64,000 bases of DNA from an uncultured Lachnoclostridium sp. (lineage in GTDB: Bacteria > Bacillota > Clostridia > Lachnospirales > Lachnospiraceae): positions 62,001-126,000 of the forward strand of contig CALWLW010000004.1 of the NCBI GenBank assembly GCA_944381625.1, given 5' to 3'. This document shows, one piece after another, positions 53,254 through 62,590 of the stretch. A program made the translations under genes and the position numbers. Under the pieces are notes generated by a model. It was not told where the DNA came from. It saw only the letters and a program-made list of their open reading frames with translations, and searched no databases. Position 1 is the stretch's first letter. Every line of letters begins with the position of its first letter.

Positions 53254-54357
53254 TTACTCCAGGAAATCTTTCAGCTTCCGGCTGCGGCTGGGATGGCGGA
53301 GCTTGCGCAGCGCTTTCGCTTCGATCTGACGGATACGCTCACGGGTGACATTGAACTCCTTGCCCACTTCCTCCAGTGTGCGGGCCCGCCCATCGTCCAG
53401 GCCGAAACGCAGGCGGAGTACCTTCTGTTCCCTCTCTGTGAGCGTGCTCAGCACCTCCACCAGCTGTTCTTTCAGCAGGGTGAACGCGGCGGCTTCCGCC
53501 GGCACCGGCACATTGTCGTCCTGGATGAAATCGCCCAGATGGCTGTCCTCTTCTTCTCCGATGGGCGTCTCCAGGGATACCGGCTCCTGGGAGATTTTCA
53601 GGATCTCACGCACCCGCTCCACGGGCATGTTCATCTCTGCCGCGATCTCTTCCGGCTGCGGCTCTCTGCCCAGCTCCTGCAGAAGCTGGCGGGACACCCG
53701 GATCAGCTTGTTGATCGTCTCCACCATATGCACCGGGATACGGATCGTCCTGGCCTGGTCTGCGATGGCCCTGGTGATGGCCTGACGGATCCACCAGGTG
53801 GCGTAGGTACTGAATTTATAGCCTTTGCGGTAATCGAATTTTTCCACCGCCTTAATAAGCCCCAGGTTTCCTTCCTGGATCAGATCCAGGAAGAGCATAC
53901 CCCGGCCCACATAACGTTTGGCGATGCTGACCACCAGACGCAGGTTGGCCTCGGCCAGACGCTTCTTGGCCTCCTCATCCCCCAGTTCCATCCGTTTCGC
54001 CAGCTCGATCTCTTCCTCCGCGCTCAGAAGCGGCACCTTGCCGATCTCCTTTAAATACATGCGCACAGGGTCCTCGATGCTCACTCCGTCCGGAACCGAC
54101 AGATCGATCTGCTCCATATCCACTTCATCTTCGTCAGTCAGGATGATATTGGCATCGTCGTCATCATCGGTGATCCTGAGTACGTCGATATTGTTGTGCT
54201 CCAGAAAATCCAGAATTTTTTCAAACTGTTCTGCATCCAGATTCATATCGCTGAAAAAATCACTGATCTCCTGATACTCCAGCACATTCTTTTTCTTTTT
54301 TGCCAGTGCAAGTAATTCTTTCAGTTTATCGCTGAATTTGGTTACATTTTCTTCCAT
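53254..54357 (-). CDS. rpoD: Primary sigma factor RpoD (sigma-A)
   Basis: The housekeeping sigma subunit, 367 residues. Region 1.1 is the N-terminal 75 or so residues. Region 1.2 includes [20 protein letters not shown], region 2 has [20 protein letters not shown] and [20 protein letters not shown] for the -10 element, region 3 follows, and region 4 has [20 protein letters not shown] for the -35. The ATG at 54357 has GGAAGGAAG upstream and gives [10 protein letters not shown]. It is in the conserved dnaG-rpoD operon. The TTGACA/TATAAT promoters across the window fit its specificity. Confidence 0.98.
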   Translation of the reverse strand: MEENVTKFSDKLKELLALAKKKKNVLEYQEISDFFSDMNLDAEQFEKILDFLEHNNIDVLRITDDDDDANIILTDEDEVDMEQIDLSVPDGVSIEDPVRMYLKEIGKVPLLSAEEEIELAKRMELGDEEAKKRLAEANLRLVVSIAKRYVGRGMLFLDLIQEGNLGLIKAVEKFDYRKGYKFSTYATWWIRQAITRAIADQARTIRIPVHMVETINKLIRVSRQLLQELGREPQPEEIAAEMNMPVERVREILKISQEPVSLETPIGEEEDSHLGDFIQDDNVPVPAEAAAFTLLKEQLVEVLSTLTEREQKVLRLRFGLDDGRARTLEEVGKEFNVTRERIRQIEAKALRKLRHPSRSRKLKDFLE

Positions 54358-54394
54358 ATTGGTTCTTCCTTCCATAATTGTTCATATTTTATCC

Positions 54395-56167
54395 TTAATC
54401 CAAAGAAATATGCAATTTCTCCATATCCCGGCGCTTCTGCACGATTTCCCGCAGCTTGTCCATATCGCCCGGGTCCATGTGTTCCGTCTGCCAGGATATG
54501 CTGTTCTGCTTCACTCTCAGGACCGTTTCCTGTAAGGCCTTCTCTTCCCCGTCCCTGCCGGCCAGCGGCGGGATGGACTGTTCCAGAAGCTCTGCCAGCT
54601 TCTGCTGTTCCTCCTCCTCGGTAAACTGCTGGAACAGCGCCGCCGGATTCAGTTTTCCCTCCTCCGCCTGCACTGCCAGAAACTCCGCCACCTTTCTGCA
54701 GAAGGGGTCTGTAAATTCCTCCGGTTCCACATAACGGGCAATGTTCCGGTAAAGCTTCAGATCTGAGCTCATCCAGCTCAGCAGCAGTTTCTGAGGTCTT
54801 AAACTCCTGTCCTCCGCTTTCTTCCTCCTCTGGCCGGGGGACGGCAGCGGTTTCTCTTCTTTTTTCAGATCTCCCAGGTGTTCTCCCACCCGGCTCACCA
54901 TCTGCACCAGCTCCTGATAGGGGAGATGGTACCGCTCCGCCGTGGCTTCGATGTAGTTCCCCCTCTCGATCCCTGCGTCGAACTCCAGGAGCTTTTTTGA
55001 CACCTCCCGGAAGAACGCCGTCTTGCTCTCCGGCTCCCGGAAATCATACTGTCGCTCCAGTACCCGCAGTTCAAAAAAGAAGCTGCTCTCCGCCTGGTCG
55101 ATGCGTTTCTGAAATTCTTCCGCCCCAAGGGCTTTGATGAACTCGTCCGGGTCTTTGTAAGGCTCCATGTTGATGACCTTTGCCCGAAGCCCCGCTTCTT
55201 TCAGGATGGGGATGGCCCGCATGGCCGCCCGGACGCCCGCTTCGTCGCTGTCATAGGTGAGCAGCACCTCGTTAGTATAACGTTTTAAGAGGACGGACTG
55301 CTGCTGGGTGAAGGCAGTTCCCAGCGACGCCACAGCCTGATTGAAGCCCGCCTGGTGCATGGCAATCACATCCATGTACCCCTCGCACAGTATGAGGTTC
55401 GGCTTTCTGGACAGCCTGGCCAGGTTCAGCCCGTAGAGGTTCCGGCTCTTGTCAAAGACCCTGGTCTCCGGGGAATTCAGGTACTTGGGTTTCCCGTCTC
55501 CCATCACACGGCCTCCGAATCCGATCACTCGGTTCCGGATATCCATGATCGGGAAGATCACACGGTTCCAGAACTTGTCGTACATCCCATGCTTCTCATC
55601 CGCCTGGAACAGCCCGGACTCTTTCAACAAATGATCCGAATAGCCTTTGCTTTTCAGATACCGGTACAGTTCGCTGCCGCTCTTTCCGGCGTATCCCAGG
55701 CCGAATTGCTGCATGGTCCTGGCTTCAAGCCCTCTCCCCGTGAGGTAATCCATTCCCAGCTTCCCTCCGGGCTTTCTCAGCAGGTAATAATAATAGCTGG
55801 CTGCCAGCTTGTTGATCTCCAGGATCTGAGCTTTCAGATCCGCCTGCCTGCGGTCTTCCGGGGAGGCCTCCCGTTCGGGAAGCTCGATCCCCGCCCGGTC
55901 CGCCAATATCTTCACGGCTTCCGGGAAGGTCAGGTTCTCATATTCCATGACAAATTTAAAAACGTCGCCCCCGGCTCCACAGCTGAAACAGTGGTAGATC
56001 TGCCGGGACTGATTGACCGACATGGAGGGGTTCCTGTCATTGTGGAACGGGCAGATTCCCACATAGTTGCTGCCCTTCCTCTGGAGCTTGATATATCCGG
56101 ATATCACATCCACAATATCGCTCCTGGAACGGATCTCCTCCACCAGATCCTGTGAATAGTATTTCAT
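54395..56167 (-). CDS. dnaG: DNA primase
   Basis: Makes RNA primers for replication. It has 590 residues. The N-terminal CHC2 zinc finger is CPFHNDRNPSM...YHCFSCGAGG. The TOPRIM catalytic domain has LILCEGYMDVIAMHQAG (Glu) and LTYDSDEAGVRAA (Asp-x-Asp), and a helicase-binding C terminus follows. AGGTGA lies before the ATG. It sits 18 bases after dgt and 37 bases before rpoD. Confidence 0.98.
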   Translation of the reverse strand: MKYYSQDLVEEIRSRSDIVDVISGYIKLQRKGSNYVGICPFHNDRNPSMSVNQSRQIYHCFSCGAGGDVFKFVMEYENLTFPEAVKILADRAGIELPEREASPEDRRQADLKAQILEINKLAASYYYYLLRKPGGKLGMDYLTGRGLEARTMQQFGLGYAGKSGSELYRYLKSKGYSDHLLKESGLFQADEKHGMYDKFWNRVIFPIMDIRNRVIGFGGRVMGDGKPKYLNSPETRVFDKSRNLYGLNLARLSRKPNLILCEGYMDVIAMHQAGFNQAVASLGTAFTQQQSVLLKRYTNEVLLTYDSDEAGVRAAMRAIPILKEAGLRAKVINMEPYKDPDEFIKALGAEEFQKRIDQAESSFFFELRVLERQYDFREPESKTAFFREVSKKLLEFDAGIERGNYIEATAERYHLPYQELVQMVSRVGEHLGDLKKEEKPLPSPGQRRKKAEDRSLRPQKLLLSWMSSDLKLYRNIARYVEPEEFTDPFCRKVAEFLAVQAEEGKLNPAALFQQFTEEEEQQKLAELLEQSIPPLAGRDGEEKALQETVLRVKQNSISWQTEHMDPGDMDKLREIVQKRRDMEKLHISLD

Positions 56168-56185
56168 GAAATCACCTGATTTCTC

Positions 56186-57199
56186 TTAGTATCTCCAGGA
56201 AACCGGAATGAAAAATTCCTGGAATTTTTCTATGGCATACTGGTCAGTCATGCCGGATATGTAATCGCACACGCTCCGTTCCTGGGTCTCCCCGGACTGC
56301 CACATGCGCTCCACATATTCATTGGGCAGAAGTTCCGGATGGTCCATATAATAACGGAACAGTTCCTTTACAATATGGATCGCCTTCTGCTCCTCTCCCT
56401 TCGCTTTGGGGTTGGTATAGACATGTTCAAACATGAATTTCCGAAAGCCCCGGAAAGCAAATTCCACATCCTCCGACATCCGGATGTCCGGTACACCCTG
56501 GCTCTGCTCTACGATATCGTGAATCAGCGTATTCAGTCTCTCCCTGGTACTATGCCCCAGGATATCCGTATAAGTCCTGGGAAGTTCATCCTCCCGGATG
56601 ATCCCTCCCCGGATCGCATCGTCTGCGTCATGATTGATATAGGCAATCTTGTCCGAATAGCGGACGATCCTGCCTTCCAGCGTGGAAGGGATTCCCGCCG
56701 TCTGATGGTTCAGAATCCCGTCCCGCACCTCCCATGTGAGGTTCAGGCCTCGTCCTTCCTTCTCCAGCCGTTCCACAATACGCACGCTCTGCCGGTTATG
56801 GGCAAATCCTTCGCTGCACACCTCGTTCAGCGCCCGCTCCCCTGCATGTCCAAACGGCGTATGCCCCAGATCATGTCCCAGCGCAATCGCCTCCGTCAGA
56901 TCTTCGTTCAGCCGGAGCGCCCTGGCGATGGTGCGGGCGTTCTGGGCCACCTCCAGCGTATGCGTCAGCCGGGTCCGGTAATGATCTCCCCTGGGCGTTA
57001 AGAACACCTGGGTCTTGTGCTTCAAGCGGCGGAACGATTTACAGTGCAGGATGCGGTCCCGGTCCCGCTGGTAAACAGGACGGATGTCGCATGGAGGCTC
57101 GTCCACGTCCCGCCCTCTGGAATTGCGGCTCAGGGATGCATAGGGACTTAAAAACTCCATCTCCCAGTTTTCCATATTTTCACGGATAGACAACTTCAT
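56186..57199 (-). CDS. dgt: Deoxyguanosinetriphosphate triphosphohydrolase-like HD protein
   Basis: A 337-residue HD-domain enzyme that splits dNTPs to nucleoside and triphosphate. Metal ligands are RTRLTHTLEVAQNARTIAR, IALGHDLGHTPFGHAGE, and SDKIAYINHDADDAI. Short Dgt forms like this one often precede dnaG in Clostridia, suggesting control of dNTP pools at replication. It is first in the operon dgt-dnaG-rpoD-trmK-nif3-nucleoside kinase and has its own promoter. Confidence 0.95.
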   Translation of the reverse strand: MKLSIRENMENWEMEFLSPYASLSRNSRGRDVDEPPCDIRPVYQRDRDRILHCKSFRRLKHKTQVFLTPRGDHYRTRLTHTLEVAQNARTIARALRLNEDLTEAIALGHDLGHTPFGHAGERALNEVCSEGFAHNRQSVRIVERLEKEGRGLNLTWEVRDGILNHQTAGIPSTLEGRIVRYSDKIAYINHDADDAIRGGIIREDELPRTYTDILGHSTRERLNTLIHDIVEQSQGVPDIRMSEDVEFAFRGFRKFMFEHVYTNPKAKGEEQKAIHIVKELFRYYMDHPELLPNEYVERMWQSGETQERSVCDYISGMTDQYAIEKFQEFFIPVSWRY

Positions 57200-57222
57200 C
57201 CCTCCTCACAAAAATTCCCTCT

Positions 57223-57251
57223 ATTATATATCTATTCCATATAAAATGCAA
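57223..57251 (-). promoter_or_regulatory. Sigma-A promoter for the dgt-dnaG-rpoD operon
   Basis: On the minus strand TTGCAT (57246-57251) and TATAAT (57223-57228) are separated by 17 bases, 24 bases before dgt. Confidence 0.65.
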
Positions 57252-57264
57252 AAATCCTTCTTTT

Positions 57265-57837
57265 TTAATTTTTCTTTGATTTGATGCGCGGATATTCTTT
57301 CTTCCCCACCATGTATTTCTTCATATAGGCAAAGGTGTAGTCCTCCCCCTTCTGATCCAGCATGCGCAGAATATACTCCAGAAGCGCCCGGGTATCGTCG
57401 TGGATCATGTAGCTGTCTTTCCCTTTTTCGTAATATTCCAGCGGAGAATGCTGGGTATATTTCTTTCCTTCATACACTTTGGAGGCGGCGATCCGGTCCA
57501 TGATCATCTCATTTACGTACCGGAGAGGCATCTTCATGCCTGTCATCCCCTTTACCGGACCGGTACTGTAGTCGATCCAGTATTCATAATGGTGTTTGTT
57601 GCGCCCTTTGTGATGGAGCCATGCGGAGGAATAGCCCTTCTGTTCCCGTTCCGCGTTGTTGGGGCTGCGGTAGCCCTGATAATACCTGCATCCCGGCCAG
57701 AATTCTGTAGGGGAATATTTGGACAGGTCGTGGGTCAGCCCCTGCCAGTACATTCCCACCCGGAAACAGTGGCGGGCCACTACGATCTTATGCTCCGTAA
57801 TGGTGTGAAAATGTCTCAGAATGTTAATCAGCCTCAT
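57265..57837 (-). CDS. DUF5662 family protein
   Basis: A 190-residue protein with conserved His and Tyr clusters: HFHTITEHKIVVARHCFRVG, LTHDLSKYSPTEFWPG and HHKGRNKHHYEYWIDY. The HD-like pattern (His, His-Asp) hints at metal binding, but no activity is established. I placed the start at 57837 (MRLINILRHF), with AGGTGAGG upstream, instead of 27 codons earlier. The start overlaps the 3' end of the GH13 gene by 14 bases, so they are coupled. Confidence 0.83.
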   Translation of the reverse strand: MRLINILRHFHTITEHKIVVARHCFRVGMYWQGLTHDLSKYSPTEFWPGCRYYQGYRSPNNAEREQKGYSSAWLHHKGRNKHHYEYWIDYSTGPVKGMTGMKMPLRYVNEMIMDRIAASKVYEGKKYTQHSPLEYYEKGKDSYMIHDDTRALLEYILRMLDQKGEDYTFAYMKKYMVGKKEYPRIKSKKN

Positions 57838-59671
57838 ATGCCTCACCTGCCAGTATCCATATGGTTCTGGGCGGGACAAGAACCGTCTTCTGATCCTCCA
57901 GAAGTTCTCTCTCCTCATCTTTCAGAAAAACCGCCCCTTCCCGTCCCGTGTCCGCCGCCAGGAACCATCTCTGTCCCGCCGGCAGCGTGGGCAGCGCCAT
58001 CTCATGCTCAATCATATGCATATTATAGAGGATATATATGGTCTGATCCCCCGTATAGGCTCCGGCATACAGGACTCCCATCTGCCGGTTGTAACTCTCA
58101 AACTCTTCGTACCATGCCCGCATCCCATGATAGGACAGATCCGGCATCCCTTTGGACAGATAATCCTTCAATTTATAGGGCTTTCGCCGTCCAAACGCCG
58201 CGTGCTTCCTGCGGAACGCAATGGCCTGACGGACAAATTCCTGCATCTGGCGGCTGGACTTTTTCCTGCTCCACTGCACCCAGGAGATCTCGTTGTCCTG
58301 GCAGTAGACGTTATTGTTTCCGCCCTGGGAATTCTCCATCTCATCTCCGCCGTAGATCGCCGGGACTCCCTGGGACAGAAGAAGGATCAGAAAAGCGTTC
58401 CTGATCTGGCGCCTGCGCAGGGCCGCCAGCGCTTTTTTGGATGCGGGGCCTTCTTCGCCATAATTACAGCTATAGTTATTGTCGGTCCCGTCCCGGTTCT
58501 CTTCCCCGTTGTCCTCGTTGTGCTTCACATCGTAGGAAACGGCATCCGCCAGCGTAAATCCGTTGTGGCCGGCCATATAATTGATCACGGCCTGCTGAGA
58601 CGGATTGCGCCTCATGCTCTCCGATATCTGCCACAGCGTATCCTCGTCCCCTTTCAGGAAACGGCGGGCTTTGATCATAAAATCATCGTTATATTCCGCC
58701 AGTCTCCGGTAAGACGGACGATACCCCTGTTCATAGATCCTTTCCAGAGGGAAATATTCACTCATAATCTTGGTCCTGGACAGCGCAGGCTCCCAGGACA
58801 GGGAAACCAGCGGCGTATCCTGGGCGTTGACATGGACGCCGTCAATATGGTATTCCTGCACCCAATGCTTCACACAGTCCCGGATCAGCGCCGGACTGGT
58901 CATATGGGGGAAATAAAATTCCAGGATCAGCTCGATCCCGTTTTTATGAAGCTCCCTCACCAGCTCCTTCATCTCCCGCACGGGATTGCCCGACGCGCTG
59001 TAAGAGGCTTTGGGAGCGAAGAAGCACGCTTTTCCATAACCCCAGTAATTCAGCTTCCCGGCGCTGTGTTTTTTCACCGGCATATGCTTCTTCGGAGCTT
59101 CCTCCGCTTCCGCCTCCGCAAACTCATAGACCGGCATCAGTTCCAGCTGGGTGACGCCCAATCCTTTCAGATAGGGAATCTTTTCCCTGATCCCGGCAAA
59201 CGTCCCCGGATGCCGTACCCTGGAAGACGGGTCCATGGTAAAGCCCCTGGGATGGGTCGTGTACATAACACACTCTTCATAAGGAAGCTCAAGCGGCCGG
59301 TCTCCCTGCCAGGAAAACGCGCTAAAATCCGCCCGGCACCGGACTTCGTGGGGACTCTGAGGACAGTTCCCCCAGACCTCCCGGCCTGTGACAGTGTCCG
59401 CATAGGGATCCTGTCTGACCGTTCCGTCAATACGATAGTTATATTCATACTGATCCATGGGGAAATGGCGGATCTTCATGGCATACAGATCTCCAAACTG
59501 CATGTCCTCCGTAAATACCAGTTCTGCCTCCGGTTCTTCTGTTCCCCTGGGGTACAGAAGCAGGCTGCATGACCCGCCGTCTCTTACCGTCACCGCAAAA
59601 TTGATGTCTTTTCCTTCTTTTGTCACTCCCAGCCGTTCCGGTCTGCCGGCTTCCACCTGATAATTAAACAT
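57824..59671 (-). CDS. GlgX/pullulanase-like GH13 protein with degenerate active site
   Basis: A 615-residue protein with the architecture of glycogen-debranching enzymes: an N-terminal CBM48 (residues 8-95), then a GH13 barrel (YLKGLGVTQLELMPVYEF, GHNGFTLADAVSY) and a C-terminal sheet domain. Key residues are changed. The nucleophile Asp of region II is Asn282 (DGVHVN, with His for Arg), the transition-state Asp of region IV is Asn370 (HNG), and region I reads EFYFPH instead of DVVxNH. Only the general-acid Glu305 remains. It is unlikely to be an active hydrolase and may be a glycogen-binding or regulatory protein. It has its own strong promoter and is full length with no frameshift. Confidence 0.88.
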   Translation of the reverse strand: MFNYQVEAGRPERLGVTKEGKDINFAVTVRDGGSCSLLLYPRGTEEPEAELVFTEDMQFGDLYAMKIRHFPMDQYEYNYRIDGTVRQDPYADTVTGREVWGNCPQSPHEVRCRADFSAFSWQGDRPLELPYEECVMYTTHPRGFTMDPSSRVRHPGTFAGIREKIPYLKGLGVTQLELMPVYEFAEAEAEEAPKKHMPVKKHSAGKLNYWGYGKACFFAPKASYSASGNPVREMKELVRELHKNGIELILEFYFPHMTSPALIRDCVKHWVQEYHIDGVHVNAQDTPLVSLSWEPALSRTKIMSEYFPLERIYEQGYRPSYRRLAEYNDDFMIKARRFLKGDEDTLWQISESMRRNPSQQAVINYMAGHNGFTLADAVSYDVKHNEDNGEENRDGTDNNYSCNYGEEGPASKKALAALRRRQIRNAFLILLLSQGVPAIYGGDEMENSQGGNNNVYCQDNEISWVQWSRKKSSRQMQEFVRQAIAFRRKHAAFGRRKPYKLKDYLSKGMPDLSYHGMRAWYEEFESYNRQMGVLYAGAYTGDQTIYILYNMHMIEHEMALPTLPAGQRWFLAADTGREGAVFLKDEERELLEDQKTVLVPPRTIWILAGEAYEAD

Positions 59672-59720
59672 ACTTGATACCTTTCCCCTCCAATAGTCGA
59701 TAATATACCCAATTATACGT

Positions 59721-59749
59721 ATTATAGCATCCGGCGGAGGTTATGACAA
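59721..59749 (-). promoter_or_regulatory. Sigma-A promoter for the GH13-DUF5662 operon
   Basis: On the minus strand TTGTCA (59744-59749) and TATAAT (59721-59726) are separated by 17 bases, 50 bases before the GH13 start. Confidence 0.75.
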
Positions 59750-59882
59750 CATAATTTTTCTTTGCTGTTCTTCAAGGTTCATATGGAAATGCAGCGAGGG
59801 GCCTGCGGGGCGGAGAACGGGGCTGAAAAGGGAAAAAACTGCCAACACTTTGTTGTGATGACAGTTTTATATGTATTATATA

Positions 59883-60236
59883 TTATAATTTCCCTAATAT
59901 AAAATTCATCCAATCATCCGTCTTTTTCTTATTGGGATTTACCAGTTTACCGACATCCTCATCCACGTTTTGTCCTGTCTGAACTCGATATAACTCTAAA
60001 TGGCGGATGACTAGACTCCTGATTTCTTAATAACGAAGGCTTTCCAAGTCTCATGCGGCAATCCAGACGAAAAACTGCATTACCTCATCTTGTGCATTTC
60101 ATATTTTACTCTTCTCAATCACAGGATCGATGATAAGATTATCGTTTGTAGATTCTATTTCTTCTTTTTGTTTTATCTCATCGAGAGCTTCATTTAAGAA
60201 TCGTGAAAAAATCTCTTTATTCATTTCTTTGAGCAT
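59883..60236 (-). pseudogene. Decayed gene with three in-frame stop codons
   Basis: From an ATG at 60236 with a GGAAGGAA ribosome site, one frame of 117 codons runs to 59883. It is interrupted by TGA (60099-60101), TGA (60051-60053) and TAA (60027-60029), with no frameshift. The pieces read MLKEMNKEIFSRFLNEALDE, then DEVMQFFVWIAA, and VIRHLELYRVQTGQNVDEDV ending in FILGKL; composition is protein-like throughout. No family is recognised. Alternatively the first 45 codons could still be made as a short peptide. Confidence 0.6.
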
Positions 60237-60295
60237 CCTGTTCCTTCCTTATCTGCCCTGATTCTTCTGACGGATTTTATTGTATCCGCGTGGCT

Positions 60296-60928
60296 CTAAA
60301 GTTCATGTGACAGATAACAATATAAAAAAATTCCTGTTATCATAAATTGGTATACTAAAATAAATCCTGCATATATTGCATACCAGGCGTCAATGCCTGT
60401 TTTTGATTCGGAGTAATGAGTTGTCCTGCATAAATTATCCAACACAGCGTCCATTTGGAGCATATATTTTCGATCCGATATTCTACTTATATCGTCCCGG
60501 AACAAATGTGGTTCCTTATTTTGTAATTCTGGGTCTATTGTGCAAATAATATCTTGTAATACTTTCATCTTTTTATCCGCATATATGACAAACGCTCCAT
60601 ATAATATCAAAATATAAATACAGAGGGAAAGTACCTTGTTATCCTCAAGATTTATAAAATTATAGCATAAGGGTAATAGCGCGACATCCAACCACATCAA
60701 CAACAGAAATATATAATTTACATCTTTTAACTTTATCTGAAATTTTTTTATAAAACGAAGAAATAATAAAATATAAATCATTGCTCCAATACATATGAGA
60801 AAAATCACATTCCCCATAGTTGTCAGATATAAGAAAAGCACGGAAATTGTACATAATGTAATCCAAAAAATCGTACGAAACATCTCTTCAAATCCATCCG
60901 ATAACATACGGTGATGTCTTACCTCCAT
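60296..60928 (-). CDS. AT-rich membrane protein of unknown function
   Basis: A 210-residue protein, strongly hydrophobic, with about five helices (residues 17-35, 38-58, 70-92, 97-115, 185-205). A cytosolic stretch (ADKKMKVLQDIICTIDPELQ) lies between the fourth and fifth. No family is recognised. Base composition is clearly lower in GC than the neighbours. The start may be 60928 or 60907; GGAGGT lies between them. It belongs to the AT-rich island with no obvious partner. Confidence 0.6.
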   Translation of the reverse strand: MEVRHHRMLSDGFEEMFRTIFWITLCTISVLFLYLTTMGNVIFLICIGAMIYILLFLRFIKKFQIKLKDVNYIFLLLMWLDVALLPLCYNFINLEDNKVLSLCIYILILYGAFVIYADKKMKVLQDIICTIDPELQNKEPHLFRDDISRISDRKYMLQMDAVLDNLCRTTHYSESKTGIDAWYAIYAGFILVYQFMITGIFLYCYLSHEL

Positions 60929-61139
60929 TTTTTAACCATGCAGCAGTTAATATCTGTTCTATTTCCAGAAACACAGCCTCCATTATCAGGTCAGCCTGCG
61001 CCCCGGAAGCAAACTCATGTACTACGAAATAAACGCTCGTGAGCCCGGCTGACATGAGTAATTTCACAAAATTTTTACAGCTCTGGTTGTTGCACTCTTT
61101 TGTCCTGCAACAATAACCGTTCCTTCTGTCTTGCATAAA

Positions 61140-61171
61140 GCGGCATGTTCCCAGAAAGGGCAACATGCCGC
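61140..61171. other. Strong hairpin in a 330-base gap
   Basis: Arms GCGGCATGTT (61140-61149) and AACATGCCGC (61162-61171), with an inner CCC/GGG stem around a 5-base loop. It is about 90 bases past the Rpn-family stop and could be its terminator, though the T run is short. The gap 60929-61260 otherwise holds only an unsupported 99-codon frame. Confidence 0.6.
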
Positions 61172-61260
61172 CATTTGCTGTCTGCAAGCCGTAAAACAGG
61201 CCGGTTATAGTTCTTCTTTGACAGTTCTATTAAGAAAAGCCGAAGCTGTAAACCGACTTG

Positions 61261-62232
61261 TTAAACACTTGTAAGAAGCTGTTCTTCAGCTTTCTGATAC
61301 TCGCTTTCCGTATACCCAAGGTCAAGTATCTGCTCCTTAGAATAATGCTTTTTAATCATACGAATAATGGCTTCTTTTTTCTCTTCCTGGCGGCCCTCCT
61401 GCCAACCTTCCTGGCGGCCCGCTTTGAGAAGTCGTTCGGATTCCAGTTCTAATATTTTCCCACCCATAATTTCTGCGACCTCCTTTTTCAGAGTTTGGCT
61501 GTTTCTCAATACATGATCCGAAATATCTTTGATCAGCCGGATCAGATCCACATACATCGCCGATTTATCCATTGGCTCTAATTCTTCCCACAGGCGGCTG
61601 ACCATGTTACGATATTCCTCCAACAGTTCTTTTGTCCGCTCTGCGGAGGCGCTGATCACATCCAACTCCTTTTCATATCTTAATATATAGTATGGAAGCA
61701 TACACAACAAATTTTTTTGGAAAATCTCTTCTTTTGTATAATCTGAGACTTTGATCACTCTTGTTGTATAATTGCATATCTGTCCGTCCGGCATAATCAC
61801 TTTCATTTGAAGCGAGTCCTTCGTATTGCCATCACTGCGCAGGTACATCACGCATGACTCCGGGAAACGGATCTCATAGGGACTTCCGTTTATGAAAGCC
61901 TCCTCCAGAGCGATGGCAAAGTCGTACTCGAACATTCTGATCACCATTGTGCGGTCGGAAACGCTTTGACATTCAATATGGTACAAGTGACCTTTGATTC
62001 GGAAGATGGAATCTGTTACAATCTTTCCTTCTTCCTCCATAAATTCATTCCTGAGCTGAGCGTCAATATCCTCTGCAACGAATTTCTTCCCGAAAACCTC
62101 GTTAATCAGAGGGACCATCAACTGAGGCATCTTTTGTGCCATGGTACGAAAAACATCATCAAATATCATGGTCCTTACCGCGGCTTTTCCCGCAGGCTGT
62201 TTTTTAGCAGAACCACTTTGGTTCTTACCCAT
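61261..62232 (-). CDS. Rpn-family PD-(D/E)XK nuclease/transposase-like protein
   Basis: A 323-residue protein of the Rpn (recombination-promoting nuclease)/PDDEXK_2 family. The nuclease core is seen as MIFDDVFRTMAQKMPQLMV, TDSIFRIKGHLYHIECQSV (Asp, then Glu-x-Gln) and MFEYDFAIALEEAF. The C-terminal third is helical with a Gly-Gln-Glu repeat (GRQEGWQEGRQEEKKEA), typical of these proteins. Members have been linked to RecA-independent recombination and to phage-defence-like roles, but this copy is untested. The ATG at 62232 has a GGGGGAT site. It is a solitary gene. Confidence 0.85.
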   Translation of the reverse strand: MGKNQSGSAKKQPAGKAAVRTMIFDDVFRTMAQKMPQLMVPLINEVFGKKFVAEDIDAQLRNEFMEEEGKIVTDSIFRIKGHLYHIECQSVSDRTMVIRMFEYDFAIALEEAFINGSPYEIRFPESCVMYLRSDGNTKDSLQMKVIMPDGQICNYTTRVIKVSDYTKEEIFQKNLLCMLPYYILRYEKELDVISASAERTKELLEEYRNMVSRLWEELEPMDKSAMYVDLIRLIKDISDHVLRNSQTLKKEVAEIMGGKILELESERLLKAGRQEGWQEGRQEEKKEAIIRMIKKHYSKEQILDLGYTESEYQKAEEQLLTSV

Positions 62233-62310
62233 TTCATCCCCCGCTTTCATTAACTATATTATATTCGATTGACGCAATAAAAGCAAATAATGTTACCTGG
62301 AGTGCAAAAA

Positions 62311-62475
62311 TTACATAACATAGAACACGATTGCATATTCCTTTTCTGCCATCCCTTCAAAATACCTTTTTAATTTGTCTAAATAAGAATATATGTATTC
62401 ATAAAATACGCCTGCTTCGTCGACGTTTTCATTTCCACAAAGCGGATATATTCCATACTCTTCACTTTCCTGACA
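62311..62475 (-). pseudogene. C-terminal fragment of an unknown protein
   Basis: A 54-codon frame without a start codon, preceded by an in-frame TAG. It reads YGIYPLCGNENVDEAGVFYE, then YLDKLKRYFEGMAEKEYAIV and stops. It looks like real coding sequence that has lost its front. No family is recognised; the style resembles immunity-type proteins. The remaining 62476-62590 shows broken frames only. Confidence 0.45.
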
Positions 62476-62590
62476 CTATGAATTCAGATATCCTTCATCC
62501 CGTCGAAGGTAAAACCCGTTTTAACGGCGCGCTCGTGGCTACCGTATCATTGTTCCACAGCTTATACAACACTCGAACTGAGCAGCCACA

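Noticed and set aside
60888..61187. 99-codon minus-strand frame upstream of the AT-rich membrane protein
   Set aside because: No ribosome site, contains a strong hairpin at its start and overlaps the next gene by 41 bases. It could be a remnant but evidence is too thin.
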